From Eurosta solidaginis (Eukaryota; Arthropoda; Insecta; Diptera; Tephritidae), in the NCBI RefSeq assembly GCF_040869045.1, contig NC_090320.1, forward strand, positions 119,421,112 to 119,485,111: a DNA stretch of 64,000 nucleotides. Reading direction: 5' to 3'. The notes under the pieces are model-generated. The model saw only the letters and a program-made list of their open reading frames with translations. It did not search any database and was not told the DNA's origin. The position numbers and the translations under genes are program-made. Numbering within the stretch: the first letter of the stretch is position 1; the number at the start of each line of letters is the position of its first letter. Below are positions 31,832-41,843 of this stretch, piece after piece.

Positions 31832-32143
31832 CTAGGGAAATGCGCGTCGCTCTAGCTCAACTTCGATCTGGGTACTGTAACAGGTTAAACTCTTACCTAT
31901 CCAGAATCAACCCCGATATAAATAATGTATGTCCTGCTTGCAACGTGTCCCCACATGACACCAACCATCTCTTGAATTGCAATGTGGAACCAACGCCTCT
32001 ATAACACCCCTCTCATTATAGTCCACCCCTGTTGAAACAGAAAGTTTCCTTGGGCTCCCGGTAGAGGACATTGATGACAATTTGTGATTGGTCGCACCTA
32101 TTGTATGGGGCGAAGCACTGCTACAACAACAACAACAACATTT
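31832..32143 (+). pseudogene. Jockey-type element, part 3 and 3' end
   Basis: The final ORF2 stretch and 3' UTR of the Jockey copy. It starts CTAGGGAAATGCGCGTCGC and includes a cysteine motif region (NNVCPACNVSPHDTNHLL, as commonly found at the end of such ORF2). It ends with (CAA)n at 32120-32140. The tail confirms the plus-strand orientation. Confidence 0.85.
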
Positions 32144-32277
32144 GGATTGTTGGATGTGGTTGATTTTAACAGGTTTGATTTTTTTCCTGGATTGGTTTAT
32201 TATGTATTTATAGTGCTCATTATGTCTTTATAAATAAGCACTTATAAGTGATGCGCTAATGTGCCTGCGCAGGAATT

Positions 32278-33120
32278 TTATGACTCGTACCTGCTGCAAG
32301 GATCTGTCTTGATAAGTGATATTGAATATCGAGTTGTTGCTTTAGTTAAACGCCATGATATTGGTTTTATCGGTATTGAATGACAGATTGAGTTGTTGAC
32401 ATAGATTGAAGAAGGCAATAAGTTTGGCTTGTGGGTTTGCAAAGGCCTGTTGCAGGTTTTTTGAGATGACATACGAATAAAATCGTCAGCAAATTGGTAC
32501 AATTTTCTATTTGTATCCTCAATATTGTGCAAGTTTTTTGTATAAATGTTGAAAAGACAGGGGGACAGACAGCTTCCTTGCGGAAGCCCATCATTTGTCA
32601 TTATTGTTTCTTTTCTTAGCTATAGGTTTCCGAACGCTAGGAAGTTTGTGATCCATCTGATTAGTGGTCCTCTAGATCCGTACTTCTAAAATACTTTTGG
32701 GGCACTTTACGCTAACACAATTATACGCATTACTGATGTCCGTAGAGCAGATAAGGACTCTAACGCCCTAGCGTTTAAGAGCTGCAGTTTCATGCAGAAG
32801 GTAATTAATGCTTACTGTTGCTGATTTTTTCCTATAGGCGAAAGAGTGTTTGGGAAGTATTTGAGAACGAAAATCGACACTGATAATGGCACAACGCCGA
32901 AACCGGTTTGCCTAAAAAACCAAATTTGACAAGGAATGACGGAAAATCGTTCCAATATACATCAGTATTTGATTTTCTTCTATGAAATTGGAAATTTTCT
33001 TTGATGCATACATTTATACATCTGATGAAATGTTTAGATTTTTATTTCTTTGGGATGGGGACTATTTTCGTAGTTCTCCATTTGTCGGGTATTTGATTTG
33101 TAATAAAAGCGTTATTTAAA
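32278..33120 (-). pseudogene. Reverse transcriptase of the I-like element
   Basis: From the N-terminal side: NAFITNQIPDKWRTTKIVPI (about 33050-33110), SFAYRKKSATVSINYLLHE (about 32800-32850), STDISNAYN, then the frame 32278-32601 with GLPQGSCLSPCLFNIYTKNL and the catalytic QFADDF. About 130 bp between 32860 and 32990 look foreign and hold a hammerhead-like motif. Confidence 0.75.
32880..32910 (+). other. Hammerhead-ribozyme-like motif
   Basis: CTGATAA (32880-32886), then T, then the hairpin GGC-ACAAC-GCC (32888-32898), then GAAAC (32899-32903). This is the hammerhead layout of CUGAUGA, stem II, GAAAC. The core has A where G8 should be, which should abolish cleavage because G8 pairs with C3. 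Such motifs occur in the ends of Penelope-like elements and some SINEs. It may be a small foreign insertion inside the I-like reverse transcriptase. Confidence 0.45.
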
Positions 33121-33756
33121 GCAGTTCTTATATTATAAGGTTAGGTAGGGCTTCTAGCATCGCATAGTAATGCCATCTACACCTCCCGCAGACTTCTTTT
33201 TTTGCTAGTCAAAATATTTTTTAATTCTTCAAAACTAATTGCGAGCGAGTTTGTTGGAACTGTTTCAATGTTAATTGGGAGAGTATTGGATGAGGGGACT
33301 TGGTCTTTTAGAATCTGAAAGTAGTCTTTATCATTGTCCGGGGACCATTGAAACTTGTTAGAGATTTATAGTCGCCCCTCATCGCATTAAAAAATCTCCA
33401 GGATTCCTTCGAGGATGGATCTGGATTAAGTTCTTTCATTTTTGATTCAAAAGTTTTGCTCTTTGCTTTTCTAACTTCCTTTTTCTATTCATTTTGGTAT
33501 CCTAAAGGGCTTGTAGGTTTTATGGTCGACATCGATATTCTTTGGCGAAGTCCTCGTCCCACCAAACTTTGGTAGAGTAGTTTTCTTTGACCACGTGGGT
33601 GGCAGCTTTTATTTCCTGGCTAAACTTTAGGTGCATGTCGTCAATGTCAGGATCAAAATCAATTTGTTTGAGATTTTTCATAAGTTTTTTGTGGAGCGGA
33701 ACTTTGCACCTGACGTTGCTATTGAAATTGTTTCCGTGACAATCGGAAGGTGGTGA

Positions 33757-34041
33757 CTAGCGCCAAACGTAGTCCACCTTCCATTTAAATGGAATTTTGC
33801 AGTTTGAGAAGGATAGGTTTAGTACCGGTCCCGTGTTAGATATTACGTCAGATATAAAAGTGGGTGAGCCATCGTTTAGGCAGGTGAAGTTGAATTCCTC
33901 AATTATAATTATATTTTGAAGGTTATTTCCCCTGCATGTTTGGACAGAGTCCCCCCAGATTCTTGCTCTTGCATTGAAGTCTCCCAGTATAAGAATGTAG
34001 TTTTGATTTTCGAGGAAGGAAAGAAGTTCGGTGATTTCCAC
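33757..34041 (-). pseudogene. AP-endonuclease fragment of the I-like element
   Basis: Contains ILILGDFNARARIWGDSV, the GDFN catalytic block of APE endonucleases, then FTCLNDGSPTF. The usual final SDH block is reduced to VLNLSFSNC. The frame is open for 94 codons only. Confidence 0.8.
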
Positions 34042-34499
34042 CTTAAAGGGTTCTATCGGGATTTATGGCGGGAAATATATTGCAAAATTGTTAAGTTTAG
34101 TTTGAGGTTGGTGGTACGAATAATAAGAATGTCCTTGTCTGTAAGGTAGCTAGTTTTGTGAAATTATATTTTCTTTTTTAGAAGAATCGCGTCACCACCA
34201 TAGCCGTCATTTCTATTCTTCTCCAGAATATTGTGTTATGATGTTTCTATCAGGAACAATCCTGATTGGAGAATACCTCACTCAGGAAGCCTATGTCTAT
34301 GCAATTCCGATTTGGATGGTATTATACTGTGTTTATGTTGGCTTTAAGAGATTGGCAGTACCTAATATTATAGGATCCTCAGAGCGCCTTTCGTGTGGAT
34401 TAATATGAAGGGACGTCAGTCCCTGTTTGTATGGCAATGATATCTTCATTTAATGCATTTGCATGAAATTTTTCTTTTATTTTAGCCATTTTTCGCAGA

Positions 34500-35040
34500 G
34501 CTCCCTAACTCCCTCTTTTTTTAGACTATGGAAAACATCTTTTCTATTTCTGTAATTCTTCCCTTAAGGTATTCTGTTGTGTTATATACTGGTACTGTCT
34601 TGTTTGTTACCCTGAGTTTTGTGGGCGGTCTGTTCAGTTTTGATTCAGTGCTTGCTCTTTGAGGTACGGTGTTGTACCTAACTTTTGTGAGTTTTCGGTT
34701 TGTATTGTTCAATGTATCTGTCAGATAAGGGAACTGTGTGCCGTCGGTTGCCAGTAGTGCAAATTGATTGGATCTGTCCGAGAAATATGTGCCCAGAGTT
34801 TCGCGTATAGAATTTTTTTTACGCTTTTCACGAAATTTATTGGTTGTTCCCTATCCCATGCCGAACATTTCGATTTGTCCGTTGAAATGTGTTCCGTACT
34901 TCTGCAAAGAATGCAGTTTTTTCGCAGTTGTCGTTACCGCATTGGGGAAGGCCGCTCTTGATGCAGCGTTTTTTTTTTTTTATTTACACGAGTTTTGAAA
35001 ATGGCCTAGCCTACCGCAGTTTAAACATTGGTGTAAGGGG
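34500..35040 (-). pseudogene. ORF1 fragment with zinc knuckles of the I-like element
   Basis: The minus strand at 34986-35027 reads CLNCGRLGHFQNSC, a full CCHC knuckle (C-x2-C-x4-H-x4-C), followed by a degenerate second one starting RCIKSG. The frame 34521-34712 (MNNTNRKLTKVRYNTVPQ) may be the C-terminal part. ORF1 proteins of I and Jockey elements bind their RNA through such knuckles. Confidence 0.6.
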
Positions 35041-35439
35041 GGAGCAACGAAGGCAACTGGAACTATAGCATAACCTAGTGTAATAACGTTGTCAATAAAA
35101 GCCTATTTTTACTGTTGTTGTTGGTAGAAGTATATTTTAAGTGTGGGTTTTGCGCATAAGACGCTAAACTGAGTTAATTGGTTTGTTGAGTTTTAATTCT
35201 TTCTCATCGTAAGTTATTGGAATGCCTCTAATGGCTCCATAGTTTTCGAAACCCAATCTGGGTACAAATAATTTTAAGCCTATTTATTCCTTTGCACGCT
35301 GCTGACTCAACAAGAACGAAGTATATGCCCTCGTAATTAGGTGGGTATAATACAGTGCTCGCAGCTTTTTTGCGTAAGGGTGAATGAATGTGTTTTCGTT
35401 TTGCCTTTATTGTGAGCTGTTCGTTTTGTCCGTGTATAT

Positions 35440-36500
35440 TACTTACTTAATTGGCGCTTAACCGTCTAAACGGTTATGGCCGTCCAACAAGGCGCGCCAG
35501 TCGCTCCTTCGCTCCGCCAACCGGCGCCAATTGGTCACACCAAGGGAGTTTAAATCGTTTTCCACCTGGTCCTTCCAACGGAGTGGGGGCCGCCCTCTAC
35601 CTCTGCTTCCATAGGCGGGTTCCGATAAAAACACTTTCTTGTCTGCGTATAGCTCATCATTAAATCTTCTTCGGTACTCGCCATCGCCAACGCGTACAGG
35701 TCCATAAATCTTTCGAAGAACTTTTCTCTCGAACACTCCCAAAGCCGCTTCATCTGCTGTTGTCATGGTCCATGCTTCTGCCCCATATAGCAGGACGGGT
35801 ACGATAAGTGACTTGTAGAGTATGATTTTCGTTCGCCGAGAGAGGACTTTACTTTTCAATTGCCTACCTAGTCCAAAGTAGCATTTATAGGCAAGATTGA
35901 TTATTCGCTGGATTTCAGTGCTGATGTTGTTGCTAGTGTTGATGCTGGTTCCCAAATAAACGAAGTCTTTTACTATTTCGAAATTATGGCTGCCAACAGT
36001 AGCGTGGTTGCCAAGGCGCATATGCGCTGACTCTTTGCTCAATGACAGCAGGTACTTCGTTTTGTCCTCATTCACCATCAAACCCATCTTTACCGCATCT
36101 TTTTCCAGTTTGGAGTAAGAAGAACTAACAGCGCGGGTGTTTAGGCCGATGATATCAATATCGTCAGCATATGCCAGTAATTGCACGCTTTTATAGTATA
36201 TTGTTCCAGTGCGGTTAAGTTCTGCGGCTAGTATAATTTTCTCCAGCAGCAAATTAAAGAAATCGCACGATAGGGTGACCCTGTCTGAAACCTCGTATAG
36301 TTTCGAACGGCTCGGAGAGGTCCTTCCCAATTCTGACTGAGCTGATGGTGTTGCTCAACGTCATTTTGCACAGCCGTATAAGTTTTGCGGGGAAACCAAA
36401 TTCAGACATAGCGGCATATAAGCAGCTCCTTTTCGTGCTTTCGAAGGCGGCTTTAAAGTCGACGAAGAGGTGATGTGTGTCGATTCTTAGATTTTGCATT
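35440..36500 (-). pseudogene. RTE-clade non-LTR reverse transcriptase, 5'-truncated
   Basis: Two overlapping frames, 36254-36499 and 35458-36330, together cover the RTE reverse transcriptase from HLFVDFKAAFESTKRSCLYA through the LLAYADDIDIIG catalytic box to the RTE-specific tail (LLYGAEAWTMT, YGPVRVGDG, GRGRPPLRWKDQVEND). One frameshift lies at the RQG block (about 36265-36280), where GFRQG is followed by the wrong frame. The endonuclease is missing. The 3' end is next to TTACTTACTTAATTGGCGC, a short repeat tail usual for RTE elements. Confidence 0.9.
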
Positions 36501-38303
36501 TAAACATGTAAAGTTTTCTATTACCCTGTGGTTCACTCGATGTGGATGTCGAGGGCGTCATTTCGGGTTTTGATTTTTTTCCAGTCAACATTGAGGGGAA
36601 AATGTGTCTGGTTTATACATACATTAAATGGAACACGTATGAAGTTTAGGACCCAGATCACACCAGCAATAAATGCTAATTCTTAAATTTTTGAAAAACA
36701 GAATTACTCACCTGGTTCACCTTCAAAAATGGTGCACTCGTGTGACTTCGTTTCAAGTTGTCATTATTTCTTGTATTGGCGCCTTAAGAAAAAGTCCCTT
36801 GCGCGTAGACACGTTCACAAACTTTGTTTTCAATAGGGGACAGAATTTTTTAAATTATGTATTTTGGTTAAATTATTGCTCTTTTAAAGTCGTTTTACGA
36901 CATTCAATCAATTTTTGTCAAGTTTTAAAAACGTCACCCACTTGCGAGAGTTTTGCGACGCCTTAAATTTTTGTTTGCAATTTCCAATTGTTTAATTAAA
37001 ACTTTGTTAAACAATACTTTTTGAGCACGTTTTTTTTTGCATTTACATTTATTACTTGTTTAAATTTAACATTGGTTTTTCTTTATGCCAGAGTGCGCTT
37101 TCTGTGAATCCCAAAAGTATTCCAGCGCACACCCACAACTTGGTTTTCTGATCTGAAGATATTTTTTGCTATCTCGTTCGTCAGCTTCGGTCGGTATGCT
37201 GCAAGATGTTATGTAAATTGTTGGTTACGAATATTTAACAATTTTTATCGTTTTGACCAATTTGATATTGCGGACTTGAAACCGTTGCGAACTACATTGG
37301 TCTAGAACTTACGAAAGAAAGGTGAAAACCAAGCTCGTGAAAATTTTGTTCTTTGGGATTCTAGAGAAGAGTTTCTCGAAGCTTTACTAAAATCTAAATT
37401 GGCCGACTCAGTGAATCATATGATTTCGAATGGAATGACTCGTTAGTCACACAGATACGACTCTGGCTGACTCGTGAAGATCAAAATGAGTTTGATTTTG
37501 ACGGCGAGTCAACATGTACACAGCTGACTTCTGAATCAGACTCACTGTGTGTAGACCCCATTACTTGAAAGTGCTGCGTCATACACAGAATACAATCTTC
37601 GAAACAAATTTAAGGAATATGCGATGAAGTTTAAAGTTCTGTTACCAGGTTTCTCGAATACGATGACAAGACTCCATCTATTTTATTAAAAGAAAAAAAA
37701 AACTGAGTTTTTACGCTTAAATTGGAGTCAACGCTTCTGTTCTTGTCTGACAATGATAAAAGCTTTAACCCTTTTAAGTGTTTGCCTACTGTGAGCAATA
37801 TGGTTTTTCAATATAACACACTTTTTCCTTCGTATGCTAAAATAGTAAACAGGCCGACAGGCAAAATATTGCCCGTAAAATTTTAAAGATTTTAGTTTTA
37901 AAAAAATCAAACAAAGATTGATTTATATTTTCAGATCCTGAAAATGTCCCGAAATAGTCCCGAAACGGTCGGACAAATGTTCTTGGAATCATATTGAAAT
38001 GGTCCGGGACTGATACTAATATCAAAATTTTACCCAAATCATCTCCAAAAACATATTTACGAGGTGGTGCCAGCACCACACCGTTATTATCACTATCACT
38101 GGAATTTTACACTATAGCTTAGTTTTTAGTAATAATGAAATTTTTTTTCACTACTTCTAAGGTATTATTATTTTTATTATAAGAGTATTTTCTTTAATTC
38201 TCACACTTCTACAACAAACAACTGAAAAACTTAGAGATCTCCATCGCTTCTCATAGGCAATTCCGTATTCCTCGGGTCGGAAAACGTTAATACTTTCCAA
38301 CGA
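36501..38303. other. Low-repeat AT-rich DNA, no gene recognised
   Basis: About 1.8 kb without transposon hallmarks I can recognise. Short frames (for example 36673-36966) lack any family feature. The last part is probably downstream flank of the TBC gene on the minus strand. Confidence 0.5.
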
Positions 38304-38309
38304 TTTATT
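38304..38309 (-). terminator. Polyadenylation signal AATAAA of the TBC gene
   Basis: AATAAA on the minus strand, 16 bp after the stop codon. It is placed to serve a very short 3' UTR. It is a candidate only, since such hexamers are common in AT-rich DNA. Confidence 0.4.
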
Positions 38310-38324
38310 TTTTTTTAACATAGC

Positions 38325-38948
38325 TTAGTCAATATCTAATGGGCATTTGTCATCTTCCGAATGACCAACACACTCCAAAGCTGGACAGTGATCAGAATCC
38401 CACATACCAGGACCGCACCTTTTGCATAGGCCGATCAATGTGCAAGGTATTTTAGACAACTGGCGATATTTGTAAAGTAATCCTCGGGCTTTTCGCAGAA
38501 TTATTTGTCCGTCCATATACATAGCAAGTGAGCTGAAATAGAACAACATTTCATCCGCTCGTAAATTCTGAGCAACTACATCATCAGTATATACTGCGAT
38601 TATGGCCAGGCAGAGGAACAAATGAAAATAATCGGTAAGATAATTTGACCAACACGCTTCCCACATTCTAATTACTACCGATTCGGTGAACTCACGCTTA
38701 AAGCATAATATTAGCCACCTGTGACAAAACAGAAGCTCCATCGAACTGTCATGCAATTTCAAATGTTCATAAAAAGTTGGCAGCATAATACGGATAAGTT
38801 CTCTTAAATAGTTTAAGTTTCCATCGATACCAACATCCTTATGTGCGCAGATAAAAAATGAATGTTGCAGTACTCCCACAAAGCTCCAAAACGTTTCCGA
38901 TTCGTTTTGTATTTCGTTGAATACAGGAGATAATAATTCACTCACTCC
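38325..38948 (-). CDS. TBC-domain RabGAP, TBC1D16-type, last exon
   Basis: This exon encodes the C-terminal half of a TBC domain and the protein end. It starts at a good acceptor (TTTATTTTTGTTCAG/GGAGTG) and begins with the Gly that follows the glutamine-finger codon of the previous exon. It reads GVSELLSPVFNEIQNESETF, then MELLFCHRWLILCFKREF, WEACWSNYLTDYFHLFLCLA and DEMLFYFSSLAMYMDGQ. The Cys-rich tail is LCKRCGPGMWDSDHCPALEC, ending PLDID-stop. This tail and block order are what I know from TBC1D16 (CG5337 would be the fly counterpart). The protein would stimulate GTP hydrolysis on Rab GTPases at endosomal membranes. The frame is intact and highly conserved, unlike everything around it. 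Confidence 0.92.
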   Translation of the reverse strand, partial: GVSELLSPVFNEIQNESETFWSFVGVLQHSFFICAHKDVGIDGNLNYLRELIRIMLPTFYEHLKLHDSSMELLFCHRWLILCFKREFTESVVIRMWEACWSNYLTDYFHLFLCLAIIAVYTDDVVAQNLRADEMLFYFSSLAMYMDGQIILRKARGLLYKYRQLSKIPCTLIGLCKRCGPGMWDSDHCPALECVGHSEDDKCPLDID

Positions 38949-39289
38949 CTGAACAAAAATAAACTAATTAGAAAAATACATTAAGGCAGTTCAGAGTTTT
39001 GTGCATTTGATACGTAGCAATAGCAATTCTAAGCTATGGATTGTGAGCAACTTTTTTAATTTTTTGTTTTTCACATTTTGTTTTGTATTGATAGTTGCTG
39101 ATTTGCTATTCAATGTTGAAAAAATAAACTACGGTTTTTCATGTTTCGTATTTACCATGACGTAGCAAATGCATAGCCATATAATTTTTTGGCGTTTTGT
39201 GTAAAAGTACTACACCAGTTTGCAAATAAAATTATGCTAGACCATTTGCACAAAATCCTGAACTCCCCTATTATCAAAATAAAGTTTAC
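38949..39289 (-). other. Intron of the TBC gene
   Basis: 341 bp bounded by CAG/GTAAAC (donor at 39289) and TTGTTCAG/G (acceptor at 38949). Phase 0; AT-rich, with no repeat seen. Confidence 0.88.
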
Positions 39290-39787
39290 CTGAGAATAAG
39301 TTTTTCCTGCATTATAAAACGCATAATTAAGTAGAATACTTTTCATAGCTTCTTTATTTGGGTTATGGTCCCCACAGAAGAAAGTATTTTTACGGTCTAT
39401 TCTTGCAATATCCTTTTCGACAACACATTGCACTGATTTCCAAAAATGTATTTGCTCCTCTGGGGACATGGAGTATAAGCGTTTTCTAGTTATTTCGTCA
39501 TATTCTTGCTTTCTTATATCCATGAGAACCGCTCTATCGTCAAATGTCGATGAAAAAGAATAGCACTTCAACAGAAATGGCCAAATCGTTCTCCTTAAAC
39601 TTTTCTCCAAACCACCAAAAAAAACGCATTTTCGAAGAAAAAAACCGTCTTCTATTTGGCCCTTTATATTCAGCAAAGTTCCATAAAAGAAATTGGTGGT
39701 TATTTTTTGACCGTTGCCTTCTTCAGGATGCAAGTCGGTTTGTTTTATTTCTGGGCGACACACCATAAACTGGCGATATGGTGAGTT
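39290..39787 (-). CDS. TBC-domain RabGAP, TBC1D16-type, penultimate exon
   Basis: A 166-codon exon. Using the acceptor CAACAG/AACTCACC, it begins NSPYRQFMVCRPEIKQTDLH and continues HPEEG, the entry to the TBC domain. It has FLRKCVFFGGLEKSLRRTIW, WPFLLKCYS, the region ITRKRLYSMSPEEQ and VEKDIARIDRKNTFF, which carries the catalytic Arg-finger motif (IxxDxxR-like, KDIAR). It ends ILLNYAFYNAGKTYSQ, whose final Gln is the glutamine finger. The intron follows directly after that Gln codon. The ATG at 39766 is internal and not the true start. Upstream exons for the N-terminal half were not found in 39788-64000, so either the upstream intron exceeds 24 kb or those exons lie outside the window. Confidence 0.9.
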
Positions 39788-40110
39788 CTGTTGTTTTAGG
39801 GTAGGAGTAAAAGCTATGTTATGTAGGAAGCAATGCCATTGATGAAGAACCTATAATTACATATATAAATTCACAAATTAACTTACGGGTACTCATAAAA
39901 TATAATCTTATCAAGTGCTGTATAAGCTGTCTTAAAAAACGTTTGCTTTGTCGGGCAGAATGTAATAAATTACACTGTGCAACAGCCGGCTGGGTATTGG
40001 ACCAAACCCTCTTTTTTTGTAGAGATTGAGGCTTAAGTAGACAAAGTACTATCTCCGTTTTTCGGAGTTAGCCTCCAAAAAATAGATATCGAAATTCTAC
40101 ATTTCGCAAT
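39788..40110. other. Probable intron of the TBC gene, no feature
   Basis: About 320 bp upstream of the TBC exon. AT-rich; nothing recognised. Confidence 0.5.
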
Positions 40111-40841
40111 TAAAACTTTATGTAAGGCTGATTCTGCGTAGGCTATTGGGCGGCGACCGTGTTGTGATGGTAGCGTGTTCCGCCTACCACACCGTATGCC
40201 CTGGGTTCAAACCCCGGGCAAAGCAACATCAAAATTTTAGAAATAGGTTTTTCAATTAGAAGAAATTTTTTTTAAACGGGGTCGCCCCTCTGCCATGAAA
40301 AGCTCTCAGTGAAAACTTATCTGACTTGCAGATGCCGTTCATGTAGGTCCCGTCCGACAAATTTGTAGGGAAAATCAAGAGGAGCACGACTCAAATTGGA
40401 AAAAAAGCTCGACCTAAAATCTATTCGGAGGTTATCACGCCTTACTTTTATTATTACTTTTTTTTTGTATATAATAATAAAAAAATAAATGTAAGGCGCG
40501 ATAACCTCCGAAGAGATTTTAGGCCGAGCTTCTTTTCCAATTTGCGTCGTGCTCCTCTTGATTTTCCCTACAAATTTGTCGGACGGGACCTACATGTTTT
40601 ATGCCGACTCCGAACGGCATCTGCAAGTCAGATAAGTTTTCACTGAGAGCTTTTCATGGCAGAGGGGCGACCCCGTTTAAAAAAATTTTCTTCTAATTGA
40701 AAAACCTATTTCTAAAATTTTGATGTTGCTTTGCCTGGGGTTTGAACCCAGGGCATACGGTGTGGTAGGCGGAACACGCTACCATCACAACACGGTCGCC
40801 GCCCAATAGCCTACGCAGAATCAGCCTTACATAAAGTTTTA
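40111..40841. mobile_element. Inverted pair of tRNA-derived SINEs (palindrome)
   Basis: Two SINE copies face each other tail to tail: plus at 40152-40466 and minus at about 40486-40800, with the symmetry centre near 40476. Each head is tRNA-like, with an A box TGGTAGCGTG (40168-40177) and a B box GGTTCAAAC (40204-40212). A tRNA-unrelated body follows (GGGGTCGCCCCTC, AATTTGTAGGGAAAATCAAG) up to GGTTATCRCGCCTTAC and a T-rich tail. The mirror symmetry extends about 40 bp past the heads (TGATTCTGCGTAGGCTATTG), so one copy probably arose by inverted duplication. The left copy has lost about 16 bp near 40339. RNA polymerase III would transcribe such units. Confidence 0.88.
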
Positions 40842-41394
40842 TAATAACGACGTTGAACGAGGATTGTTGTACCATAGTATAAACTTATTATAAGTTTTAT
40901 TGCTTGGCCTTATAATAAGACACCATCTGACTTCATATTCATAATAACATATTTCAAAATTTATTTAATCGGGGGTCACTCATCGACAGTGGTTCGGCCA
41001 GCCCAGAAAATGTCATGAAAATATTTCCTCCAAAAATTCATTTGCTAGATATCGTTTCGGTATAAGACACATGCCAAAAACTTGAAAAGGAGGTCCTCAG
41101 ACAACGTGGAATGTAGAGTTTACATCTTTCATGGGTTCTTTAAAAGGACAAAAAGTAGATTTACTTATTAAAAATAGATTTATCGGCGTTCTTATTTTGC
41201 AAATAAAAAACCATTTACCTCAAACATATTTAGAAATCTTATAGACGATAGTGGAATTTTACTTATCATGCATCCCTTTTAAATTAAAACACAGATAGCG
41301 TCTGCTAACTATTTTTTATATTTTTTAATGAAATTGGAGTGAAAATTAATTAAAATTTTTTATTCTGTTTTTGATTTTTGATGGCCTTGTTTAT
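40842..41394. other. AT-rich DNA without recognised features
   Basis: About 550 bp; no frame, repeat or motif that I can support. Confidence 0.5.
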
Positions 41395-41470
41395 TTAAAA
41401 AATGTAGGGTTTTGTGAGCTCGAGGCCTTGCTTTAAATAAAACACTGTGTTAGTATTCACACATTTATTT

Positions 41471-41510
41471 GGTCGATATTTCGACTTCAATCTGAAGTCA
41501 TTTTCAAGAC
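41471..41510 (-). other. Degenerate hammerhead-like fold of Penelope-like copy A
   Basis: The sense strand reads CTTGAAAATGACTTCAGAT followed by TGAAGTCGAAATATCGACC. A 7-bp stem (GACTTCA/TGAAGTC) precedes CGAAATATCG, as stem II and GAAA do in Penelope-type hammerheads. The CUGAUGA core is not recognisable (TGAAAATGA), so activity is unlikely. Hammerhead motifs in the pLTRs of this class are known. Confidence 0.45.
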
Positions 41511-41843
41511 TTTTTTAAAAACACAACATGAAAAGAAAATAAACAGAAATAAATGATTTATATCACATACATATATACATTTATAACACTAGATCGACTT
41601 ACTTGCATGTAAATGCCTGATCGACTAATCAGGTGTTCTAACAAAATAATAGGAAGAAGGTGGAAAAAGGAAAGTAAACAATTAGAGTACCGCAAGTATA
41701 AACAAATCTTGATGAACCGTATAAGTAAACAAAATTACACAACAACAATCATACACAAAGCATTTTTAAGAAAAACAAGACAAAATGCAACAAGGCAAAA
41801 TGTGCATAATATCCTCTCTCCCCCCCCCCCCCCCCCCCTTTCA

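Larger units (their letters stand above)
32144..35100 (-). mobile_element. I/R1-group-like non-LTR retrotransposon, decayed
   Basis: Minus-strand remains in the order ORF1 with CCHC knuckle (34500-35040), endonuclease (33757-34041) and reverse transcriptase (32278-33120). Most frames are broken. The element abuts the Jockey 3' end at 32143. Clade placement is uncertain: the block GLPQGSCLSPCLFNIYT with QFADDF is unlike Jockey, CR1 or RTE and closer to the I group. Confidence 0.75.

Noticed and set aside
40152..40225. A tRNA gene
   Set aside because: A and B boxes are present, but the sequence continues into a SINE body and recurs at 40.7 and 57.8 kb; no full cloverleaf was found.
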